A stretch of DNA of 64,000 nt, from positions 282,678 through 346,677 of the forward strand of contig MEHQ01001542.1 of the NCBI GenBank assembly GCA_008828725.1, written 5' to 3'. The position numbers were made by a program, and so were the translations under genes. Each line of letters begins with the position of its first letter. Within the stretch, counting starts at the first letter, position 1. Of the stretch, positions 1-12,000 are shown piece after piece. The notes under the pieces are model-generated. The model saw only the letters and a list, made by a program, of their open reading frames with translations, had not been told where the DNA came from and did no database searches. Source of the DNA: Saccharina japonica. Taxonomy: Eukaryota > Sar > Phaeophyceae > Laminariales > Laminariaceae.

Positions 1-88
1 CAAAGAACAGTTTCATGCGAAAAACACACACCCCTTACTAAACACACTCTTGCTTCCTTCCCCTACCCCCCCCCAAAAAAAAACATGC

Positions 89-3000
89 CTGCAGCAGCTC
101 GAAGAACGCCCCAGCTGCCGTCCTCCTGTTGGAACCTCGGGTGATCGAGGCGTGGGTCACTCCGGGAGGGGAGCGGCAGGTCTTGAGCTGCTTCTGCACA
201 AGCCGCAGGACCTGGAAACCCCACCGAGGCGTTGTCGTATATAGGCGTTTACAAGAGTTTCGGGAGGGTGTCCAAATGAGTTGCTGATGGGGTCCCCAAT
301 GGTTTTCGAAAAGGGCGTTATAATAATTCGTTATTGGCTTATTATGGCTTGACACACGACACACAAAAACAAAAAAAACACCTGGTACGTAGGCTCTTCG
401 GAGAGTGGTGGAATGACTTACGAAGGGATAGTACCGTAATTTGTAAATTATTCATTTTGACTTGGCGGGACTCACAGAAACTTAACATGTGTCAAGAAGG
501 CGTGTACGGCGGGGGGTGGGGGCGTACTCATTTGTTGCTTGCCTTAGTCACTTGACCATTGACCACGCATCCCTTTCGAGACGGCGGGGGGTGGGGGGAG
601 GGGGAATACAATCATATACCTGTGTTTTTTGTTGCGTGTTAAATTGTGTAGGCATATCAGTGCCGAGCGTGAGAGAGCGAGACGGAGAAAGATAGAAGCG
701 GAGAGGGAGAACGAGAGAGAGAGGAAGCAAAGGAAGATATAATTGTAGACAATGTCAACATATAGTCTGAGAGAAACAAATTTTCAGAAAGACAACTAAA
801 CGGAGAAAAAAAGAGACAAAAATATGAAGTACAAACGTACATACTCTAGTTAAAGACAGAGAGAGAAGGAGAGAAAGGGAGAGAGATGGAGAGAGAGGGA
901 GAGGGAAACAGAGAACGAGGATAGAGTAAGAGAGAGAGCGAACGAGAACGAGAAAGAGAGAAAGAGACAGCGAGAGAGACAAAGAGAGGGACAAAGCCCG
1001 AAGAAACAAAACAAACAAAAGCATGCCCGTAGAAAAAACAGGCACAAAATAGTTCCTACGACTGCCTTACACAAAAGTTGGCGTTACGAAATCTTCTCGT
1101 CACCTTGACCGTGTGGGGGTGCCACTTGTGCCGGGGTAAAGCTCCGGAGATCGGCGCCGGGTCCGCTCCAGTCCCATCCCCTCCCATCGCCGACGCCTCA
1201 TCCTTTTCCTCCTGGAACTCCTGACCGTCCTGGTCCCGGCTGGTGTTGAGGTCGTTCACGCCCCCCAAGTCGAGGCTTCCGTCGAACTTTTAAGCGCAGG
1301 CGTTGTGGTTACATGCGTTGTTGAAGGGTCCGATGCGGGAGCGGAATGAGGAAAATGGAGTGGAAGGTAGTGTTTTTTTTAGTTTTGGGTGGGTGATGGA
1401 GAAGAAGAGGGAGAGAGAAAGGGAGGAACCGGGAAAGGCAAGATAAGGACAACGCACCATAAATAGTAAATGGACGAAACAACGCCAAGGCATGGCAAGG
1501 CAAGGCAAGGCAGGGCAAGGCAGGGCAGGGCAAGGCAAGGCAAGGCAAGGCAAGGCAAGGCAAGGCAAGGCGAGGCAAGGCAAGGCAAGGCAAGGCGAGG
1601 CAAGCGAAGCAAGGGCAAGACAATCAAACCAGCGGAATAGCTGCGCTCATCAAGTCAACGAATCATCCATCCCAGTCAACCAACCAACCTTGAACCAACG
1701 GATAAAAAAAACACGCTCAAGAACGACAGCTGAGATCGACCAAACAACCAAACAATCAACCAACCAACCAACGCTCACCTACCACACCCCACCAAACGAA
1801 AACAAACAAGTGCAAAACTGCACGCAGGGAACCTCGGGTTTGCGGAGCTTATATATACTTCAGTATACCTCGTACATTGAATAATAATGTAAGTATATGA
1901 GACGCGGTCTGGGGAGGGGACAGGGGATGTTCCACTCTAGACGGACCTAAATGTAATGACCGCTTGGTCTGCATATTGACGTTTTTTCCTTCCAGAGTAA
2001 GGTTAATAGGTTATAGAAAACTAGTGAGGTTGAGTGGTAGAGCAAAGGGCCAACATACAATCAATAATTCCAGATTGATGCAAGGCAGAACGAAAGCCGG
2101 CACCGGCCGGCCCGCTCCCAAACGAACCAACGCCAGCATCGTACACACGCAAAAAAGCGAAATGCGCCTTGAACAAAAAAAAAACGCAACAAAAATGGGT
2201 AAAAAAGGTTTCCAATGAAGACAGAAGAGAGAGTCAAACCCCCAAACAACAAAAATACGAAATTGCGGAACCTTGAAAACACACACATACACACACACAA
2301 AATACTCTGAAATAAACACAACAAAGTAAAGAGTAAAGAGCGCACCTGGTTCCCGGCGTCAGCGTCGTCCTGCGGGTCCATTTCATCCCCGTACCCCTCC
2401 CCCCCTACGCCAAGCTCTGCGTGGTCCAACTCCATCCCTGCCCCCCCGAGGTCGAAGTTGTCAACGTCTCCTCCCTCGACTCCACCGGGCTTGTCCGTTT
2501 CAGGCGCTGGGAGAAAAGAAGACGTGGGAAAAATAAACATCGTTGGCAAGTTCTGGCCGGATGGTGCACGGGTCGCTTGTGTGCGTGGTGTGGTGTGGTA
2601 TGGTACGGGCATGGTACGGTATGGGATGGAATGGTATGGCATACAAAAAAGGTTCGAACGACGGATTGCTTACATTCATGCGTCGCGAGGGTGGCCTAGC
2701 ATGGCATGGTGTGATATGGTATGGCACGGTATCGTGTGGTATAATGGCATGGTAAAGTATGGCATGGTATGGCATGGCACGATATGGTATGGTATGGTAT
2801 GGCATGGTATGGCACGGTAGGGTATGATGTGTGGTATGGTACGGTATAGCATGGTATGGTACGGTATGACATACCATGGTATGATATTGCATGACACGGT
2901 ATGGTTTGGTAGGATATCATGGCACATATTATATGGTATTTTGCATTGCACGGCAAGGCATGGTGGAACGTACAGCAGTAGCATACGGCAATGCAAAAAC

Positions 3001-6000
3001 AAAAACTGGAGCATGGGATTTTGCCCGATCCCGTTGTCGCGAGGGTGAAGCGGCATGGCAAACATACCTGATCACCGGGGGTGATAAGGTAACACACCCC
3101 CTGACACAATTTTCCTAGCTGGTGTTCTCGACAACGGGGAGAATGCAAAAACGCCTCCATTTTCGTTATGTGGGGCCGCCCAGCCCCCCCCTGGTTTTGG
3201 AGAAAATCGGTTCTGAATTTTCATCCCAGGGGGTGTGGTATGTTACCACCCGGGTGTGATACGGCAGCATGGCAGGGCTACGTAGACAGAGCATACCATA
3301 GCATAGCATGGCCTAGCATCTACCCATACACACACCTACACCTAGGGAGGTCGGCTCTAGGGACGCGGTGAACTCGCCCCCCCCCATGAGGTGTTGAGCG
3401 AGTCTTGGTGCTAGCATGTCTGCCTGGTCGGTGAAAACCCGAAATGCTCCGTCCCGGCATTGTAGGAATGCGAGGGTCTATGGTCATACGACTACGGCCA
3501 TGCATGAAAATGAAGTATCCCCCCCTCCCCCCCTCCCCGTCCCCCCCTTCTCCCTGAGAGCGCCCACCCCACCCACCCACCTCCTTGCCCACCCTCCTGG
3601 AAGACCGACCCGAGGGAAACATCGACTGCCCCTGCCCCCGCCCCCATCGACAGCCGCTGTTCCTCCGCACGCCGGGTGATCTCGATTTCCTCCTGCGTCT
3701 TGTCTCCAATCGCCTGCAGGAAAACAGAAAACGAGGGAAGACACAGGAAAAAAAAATGTCAAAAAGGTGGAAACCCGATAGACAAATGCGTATACAAATT
3801 ATTAATACTGCTTGTAAGGGCATGTTTATAAAACAAACAAGTAGACAAGGCAATGCACGGGATCCATGAGTTTATGGTGGAGATCTGATGGGCCGATCGA
3901 CACGCGTCTGAAAAAGAAAAATAACAAAAGGAGAGTACGTAGAATATGTGAATACTAATTATTAATTATGTCTCGTGAAAAAGGAAAATGTTGAATAATA
4001 ATCACGTCTAAACAAAAGCAAACTAAAAACTATTGTTATTGCTATAAAATAGTACGACAAATGTCATGTTGGAAGACCCGATCAGCAATATACTAGACAC
4101 TCAGCTAGCAAAGATGAGCTTCGACGAAATCCTCGAGCTCACAGCTGTTGTTTTTTTAATTTTTTAATACGTGAAATTACAACAATGATTAAAAAAAAAA
4201 ACGTAGATCGCAAAGACGCCGGCACGCATGTTCTGCATGCGTGCCTAGCACGAGCTACCTTGACGGTCTGTGCTAACTCGTTCGATCACTTTAGGCACGA
4301 GTTGGTTGGCCTTACGAGGAGCGGTGGAAGGAGTCCGGGGCCCGGAAAAAATACGTTATGGTGAACCGGGATAAATCCGTTATGGAACCGGGATAAATCC
4401 GTTATGGAACCGGGATAAATCTGTTAAATATGGAGTCTTCCATTATATCACGGGGTGTGGGGCTTCGCCTGTGGCCATAGCGGACAAAACCAGAGTTCCC
4501 AGAGTAGACGATGGGAAAAAAGAAAACAAGAAAAAAAAAAAAACGTGCCTGCCCACTTCACACTGCTGTTCCGAACAACAACACGCTTTTACACAACGGA
4601 CTGATCAGACCCCTATTCCATGATCAAGCCGGAGATCCCTGATTTCCACGATCTGGTCAATATTTTCACACCGATCGGGACCTTAACGACAAGCAAGGCT
4701 CCTGCGCATATTTTGCCGGGGTGGGAGCTGTACGATACACAGCTCGTGCACACCATCTCATGAGAAGGCAAATACAGGACATACAGCAGTAGAAAATCAC
4801 CTAAAAGATCGCCATCTACCCGACAGGTGCAAGCTTAAGCTCTACATGGAAAAAAAAAACTCCGAATACATCGACATATTATATGCACATACAGCGCATG
4901 TAGCACACGCGGCGCGCTATAACGCAACAAAATAAAAAAATAGCATATACCTGTCGCTAGGACCTCGCGCAGAAAGACATTTGTAACTGTGTGGTCAACT
5001 TTTGTGCGTCCGTGGATCCCGGTCGATAGGTCGGTAGGTCGATCGGTCGCTTCACCCATCTCGAAAGCGGTCCCTATTTTTAGGCGCCGCGTGTACAATA
5101 GAAACTCACGATTTCGTCGGCAATCGGATCCGGTGCCATAACTTCCTCCTCCTCCTCCTGCCTCTGCTCCTCCTCTTCCTCCCGCTCTTTGGAGCCCTCC
5201 TTCGCCTCCGGCTGGGGGCGCATCCGTACCGGGAAGGGGAGGCCGCCGGGAGCCATGCACGCCCTGGACCAAAAAAGCGAAGCGAACGTATGGATAAGTG
5301 TAAGGGTGAGGGCGAGGGTGAGGGAAAGGGTGAGGGTAGGGTTGGGGTAAGGGTAAGGGCACGGGCAAGAGTAAGGGTAAGGGTAAGGGTAAGGATGAGG
5401 GTCCGGGTATGGGGTAAAGGTAAGGTTAAGGGTGAGGGCAAGGGGTAAGGGTAAAGTTAAGGGTAATGCGAGGGCAAGAGGGTAAGGGTATGAGTAAGGG
5501 GGTAAGGGTCAGAGTAAGGGGGTAAGGGTAAGGGTAATAGGATAAGGGTAAGGGAAAGAGCAAGGGTAAAGTGCGACAAATCTTGCTTCGATAAGCACGC
5601 GCCTACGTAACTGATACTTTCCGTAGCAGCGATTGTTTTGACCACGACCCGGCACCTCACCGCAACATTTCCTGGAGGGCTGGGGCTAGCCACGGCATGA
5701 GCGGCGCAACCAGACGTTCTTCCGTGGAGGCCAACTCTCTTGCAACGCGACGAGGGCCTCGCCTGCGCTTGCGGGTGATGTCCGAGCAGTCCTGCATGCA
5801 GCAACAAAAAAAAAAAGTCCAGAAAACAGCCCGACAGAGGAAAAAAACCGGGCCGGATAAGGTGAACGAAACAATAAAGATAAAAAACAAAACAAAAAAA
5901 CTTCTACTACATTTAAATATGTAAAGTGAATACCAGCGACTGCTGTGACTTGTGACCGAGTGAGTATACCAAGTACACTCGTAGCCTGGTAAGTCACGAC

Positions 6001-9000
6001 CATATAAACGCATCATGGATTTCATGCACAACAGAAAAAAAAAATCAAAAATGCAAATGTCAAATACAGTACGAGCACGTAGTACCATTCTATTGTAAGA
6101 GAGTTGGAGACGCCACGCCACGTGGGAGGAAAGCAAAGCCCCACAACGTCCCGAGGGGTGGTTGACAAGCTCTCACGAAAGAGTGGACAAGTGGAGCATC
6201 CTTCGAGAAGCGTTGAGGTCGCCACGAAGGGGTTTCCAACATTGAGAGTAGGCATGATGAATTAGGGGACATATCATTCACACGATAAAAACAACAAAAT
6301 ACATGAAAATACATAATCATTACTAAACAAAAAAGCACCAATAAAATACTGACAAAAAACAAAAAAACTAATAATGCAAGCTCCTATCAGCGACCCTTGG
6401 CGAAGGCCTTGGTCTCCGTTCCCCGCAGCGAGCCGTCCGGTTCGGGCGGGCGTGTCGTCTCGGGAAGCTGGTCCAAACAAGCCGGTCTACGTGGCGTGAC
6501 GGCCCTGGTTGTCCAGCTTCTCCAACTTATGTTGGGGGCTTTCCGTGAATCCGTGCTCATGGAAAAACCCCAACATAAGTCGGGCACGCTGGTCAACCAA
6601 AGCCGTTTACGCCGCGCAGACAGCTTACTACATGGACCAGCTGCCGGAGACGGCACGCCCGCCGGGAATTTACGGACCAACTAACCGATCGATCTACGTA
6701 CCTACTTATTGTACGGAACCACTGACCGACCGACCGACCAGTCTATTTACCGACCGACCAGTCTGTTTACGGACCGACCAGTCCATTTACCGGCCGACCG
6801 ACCATTCTATTTACCGACCGACTAGTCTATTTACCATCCGACCGACCTGTCTATTTACCGACCGACCGGCCAGTCTATTTACCGACCGACCAATAAATTG
6901 ACCGAGCACTCAACCGACCAATGGGCTTACCTGTAGCTGGGCCTTCATGGTGGGCATGTCGATCAGGGTGATTTGGTTCAGGACCAGCTTCCTCTTGCGC
7001 ACGCGCGGCACCGCCCGTGCCTTCGTAGCCTGACGGTAACGGTAAATGTAACATAAACGTTAGCGAGGGAGGGGGGGGAGGGAGGGAGGGAGAGAGGGAC
7101 AGGAGAGAAAGGCAACATAGGTGTGAGTCGAACGCGGTCTGGAAGAGGCAGTGGACGCCGACGCAAAAATAACAGCAGCATAAATTATTTCTGCCCCAAG
7201 TTTAAGCTTGACAAGTCTACAAGCTGACAAGAGACAAGGGCGCCCTGCTGTCCTTCTCTCGGCGAAAGGGCTGTGTCGCTTTAATAGCACTACAGTAGGG
7301 TATACACAGTGCTGCCGATGCTGTCTACCGCCGGGTGAATAAATAACTAAATCTAGGAAGATGGAAAACAACGACAAAAAGTTGAAAAAAAAGAAGAAAA
7401 AAAAAAGTGAAACGAGAACGAAAAACAACAAAATATACACGGGCACACTGCTGTGTTCCCGCACGTGATGCTCTTCTCCCGCTCGCGTGAGTCGGCAATG
7501 ACGCACACGCCTATGTACAAGCACGCATCACGTGCGGGCACGGGGCACACGCTCACCTCCTCTCCGTCTTCCCCCTCTTCCTCCTGGTCCTCCTCTTCCT
7601 CGCCTCCCAGCAGCCCCGAACGGCCGATGTCTCCTCCGGTCAGGAAATCCCCCGCGCTTTCCCTCCGAGAGAACCCCGTGCCGTCAAAGTTGAGCGTGTC
7701 GTCGTCGAGCTGGACAGCCCCCGGCATTTCCATGTCCCCGGCCTGCACACGCGCGTGTGATAGAAAAGAGAGGACTATTCACAAATCGTCAAGTAACATC
7801 TTGGATCAATGTACGGGCGTAGAACCCGTATAACCCTAACCCTAACCCCAACCCCGACCACACTATTAATAGTACGGAGGACCATAGTAAATAGGACCAA
7901 ATATTGTGAGTAAAAATAGGGAAATGTATAGGTTTTTGTGTCTACCGCAGGTCCCTATTTACTACGAGCTGGTCCGGCCAAGACCACAACACCCCATTCA
8001 AATGCACTTTCGGGGCTCAGTTTTTCGAATTTGGATCTGATATTTGGTGTGGGGACACTTCATCGTAGAACACAACTATTCAAGCGTGCACCCCAGAAAA
8101 AAAAAATGTTGGGTGAGGGGGTTAAGACGGTTTCCATGCAAATCCAATTGGTATTTTGGCCAAAATATTGGCGAAAAGAACGAAAAGTCACGGGGTGCAC
8201 GCTTGAATGCCTGCGCAAATGCACTTCAAATCACGTGTCAAAATTTCAGGTCAAAAGTCGAAAAATTGGACCCCGAAACCAGATTTTTGTGTCGCTCATC
8301 GTAATATCTTAACTTTGTATGGGGATCTTGCGCTCGCGATATCTCGTGATCGAAAACGAATTAGGCCATGGTAAAGGTGTCGATCGTTTCATAATACCTC
8401 CAGGAGTTTCCACGCCGAGTTTCAGCGTCATCCGCAGCACGCCTTTTCCGGACTTTTATAGAGATTTAAGTACCGAAAATCTCCGAGTGTGACGGGATTT
8501 ACTCGAAATAGAATTTCTCGACGAAAATAAATCGGATTCCAGAAATTTAAACGTTTGCGTGTGCGTTATAGGCTCAGCAACACATCTGCCAATTTTGGAG
8601 CTATTAAGTTCCTAAACGGGTGGGAAAACGCCAATTAAGTGGATGTTACTGTCTAGGCTGGACCAGCTCGTATGGTCCCCCGTAATATTAGTGACCTGTA
8701 AAATTCCCAGAAATATCCTGCCGGACAAAATACTAAGACTATAGAGATGAGAGCCCACGAACGAAAAAAAAAGGGAGGGTTTCAAGAATGAAGCTCATAC
8801 AAAACAGGGAGGCTATATACGAGGCCTGCTATGCACCGCCGCTAGGGAGCGACGGGGCGCTGTTCGGCTTCATCGCCGCAGCCACTCGCAGGCGTACGTA
8901 TATATATCCGCAAAAAGAGAGATGTAACCTGCAAGCACTCCCACTGCGGGGATTAAACACTTGAAATTAGGCTCAGATTTAGGTGTATGTACAGTGCAGT

Positions 9001-12000
9001 GCCGTAGAGAAGGTTCAACACAAGCTCTGACAAGCTCCTAGCCCCCCGTATCCGGGTGGTTTACCCGGAAGCAACAAATAATAACACTTTCATACCGCTC
9101 AGGATAAAAGCTCATAGCCAGCGCGCGGTCTCGCGGCATCTCGGACGGTGACCTCCTGCTAAAAAAAAAAATCATACACCTGGCGTACAAGCTTGGATGT
9201 ATGTACAGACTCACACCCCGCGACATCAGGGAGAGTTTTCCCGTGAGTATAAAGTTTTCATACAACTCGCGTGCCAGACATGTAGTACATATTATACGTG
9301 CATGGCTGCCTCTCTCTTTCATGCCGTTCTCGCCCACTCGCGCGGCAAAGTTTCACTCGTCGGGCATACAGATCATCTACAGATAGATCATCCACAGATA
9401 GATCATCTACAAATCTTCACCTGCCGTTATGAGATGCTGTGCAGGGTCTGTCTATTAATATTACGGGGGACCAAAGTTAATAGGACCAAATATTGTTAGT
9501 AAAAAAAGGTAAATATATAGTTTTTTTGTGTGTACCATAGGTTCTATTTACTACATTAGCCCACCCCGTAATAGTACAGATCGAACCCAGGGAACATATT
9601 CTAGGACATTCAGGCTATAAGGCTCCCACCCGTCAACATGAGATAGATAACAGTAGTAGATCATGTATACAAGATCGTGTATACAATATCATGTATACAA
9701 CATCAGGAATCATATCTTCCACGAAAGAGAGTGTACAGATCCAACCGCAGGAAACCCTGTCCTACATTACACAGATCTTTCACGACTCCCACCCGTCAAC
9801 ATGAGATAGATCATAGAGATCATAGAGATCATACAGGTCTATCTTCCCTGGCATATCTAGATCATGGAACGGGAATCAATTATCTGTCCAAGGTGTTTCA
9901 AGATTATCTGGTAATTTCGTGTTGGCGTGGCGTGCCTCACCGTATCTATTCTGGGGGACCTTAGTGAATAGGACCAAACATTGATAGTAGAAATAGGGAA
10001 ATACTACGGTAGCTTTTTGTCTGTACCCTACGTCCTATTTACTCTTATAGGTCCCCCGTGTTAGTACATACCTGCGCCCCCGCTTCGCGCACGCACCAAT
10101 ACATCAAAATACAACCGTAAAACGCGTGCAGTACTAAAGGAAAAAGGGGGGGGGGGGAGAGACGCCCCCCCCCCCCCATCGCTCCAAAAGCGCCCACAAA
10201 AAAAAAAGAGAAAACACTAAAAACAAAAACGAAATATTTCCCAAGCCTCAAAATGTTTTCGTCCGTCACCTGCTCGAAGTCTCCCAAGTCCGCGTTGAAC
10301 TCCGGCGCCTCGTCGAACCCCGGCGCCTCCCCGAACCCATCGCCTCCGATTTCTAGCCCCGCTCCGTCGTCCAACTCCCTCCCTCCTCCGATCTCCGCGT
10401 CAAGAGCCAGCTCGCCGGGGTGAGTCGGGGGCCCTAGGTCGTCGTAGCCCTCCATCTTACAATGGTAAACGCCACAAAACAAAGAAGCGGAAAACCATTT
10501 TTTGGTGGTATCGCCGCGTGAAACGCCGCCAACACAAACAGGGGTAGGGTAGGGGTAGGGGGGGGGGGGCACCACCGTCGCCATCAAAAAAATGGGGGTG
10601 AGGAGGTTAGCCAGGGGGGTAGGGGGGGGGGGCGATGGGCAACGGGGCACGGGGTGGGATGGAATGGGGTGAGGGTTGGCAGGGGGGGGGGGGGTGGGGG
10701 GGGGGGGGGGTATGGCACGGGCACGGGGTGGATGGCAATGTGGGGGTGAGGGTTGGCCTGGGCGGGGGTATGGGCACGGGTTGAGTCGGCCACAAGGAAC
10801 GCGGCGTTGGGTGGGGGGGTGGGGGGCTCAAGGTGGTCACTGCGGATGGAAAGAAGTTCGACAGCAGTTGAGCAAAAGAAACAGACACATGCGTAGACTG
10901 TACGAGCAAAAAAACAACAACGACACCAACACCAACACCAACAACGAACACCACCAACAACAGCATCAACCAACATCAACACCAGCAACACCAACCCCAA
11001 CACTGCCTACACCACCAAAACGAACAACAAACAAAACCGACACATAGACTACACGAGCAAAAACAAAGCAAAGAAACAAAGCAATGAACAACACCAAAAC
11101 AAACAACAAAACACACAAAAGCGCTATGTACGTATAAATATGTTGGTCGATTCTCACCTGCCCGTCCTCTTTGTCCGCCTCCGCCCCCGCCTCCGCCCCC
11201 CCCTCCGCCATAACGTCCATGCTAACGCTGAGCCGCCCCGAGCGCATCCCGCTGTTGTCCCCATCTCGTACGGCCTGCAGTTGACGCGAAACAAAACAAA
11301 AAAAAAAAAAGAGGGGGGAAGGAGGGTGGGGTTGGTCCTGCTGCGCGTTTGGTCTCTTTCTTCCGTGGCTCGACAAAGAAAAACGAAGAAAGGGGGAAGG
11401 TGGGTGGTTGGTGATTCTGAACTATTTTATTCTCGGACCACTTTCAAAGAAGAGGTGAAGGCTTAGGTCTGAATACCTGCACCAACACCGACCCAGGCAA
11501 CTGCTGCTAAACACCAACCATGTCAACATCGACACCGACGCCAACACCAACACCAACATGAAGACTATAACTGCCATCACTACCAACCCCCCGCAACAAA
11601 AATGACACCAACGCCACCATACCCACCGAAAAAACACCGATACGTATAATTCCAACATCACCATCACCACCACCAACGCCAACACCACACAACAATGACA
11701 CCAGCGCCACTATAACCACCAAAAAAAGCAACCGAAAATTAAATTTCCAACACCACCACCGACACAACAACATATTTCCTGTTCTCTTGGCTGAGGTGTA
11801 CGATATGCCACGGTAGCAGTTATGATGTACTGTATATCGTACTGCGTTGAACTTCGTATTTTGTGTATTAGTTTTTCTCTGAGATGTTCTTCCACTCCAG
11901 ATCATGTTTCGCTTTTGGGAGCCTGGCCTGTGACTCACGGTCAGTACATATGAGAACAACAACACATAACCACCAACACACCACCACCAACAACACACCA

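Noticed and set aside
1290-1627. Overlapping Pro/Cys/Leu-rich frames
   Set aside because: They are translations of the AAGGC pentamer array in three frames.
6397-6690. Frames with DQLPET-RPP as an extra RAD21 exon
   Set aside because: Exon 9 (QLQ) and exon 10 ([10 protein letters not shown]) join directly in phase and by homology to other RAD21 proteins; nothing is missing between them.
8080-8660. Unique-looking sequence in a RAD21 intron as a viral or transposon gene fragment
   Set aside because: Short frames only and no motif of reverse transcriptase, integrase or capsid could be seen.
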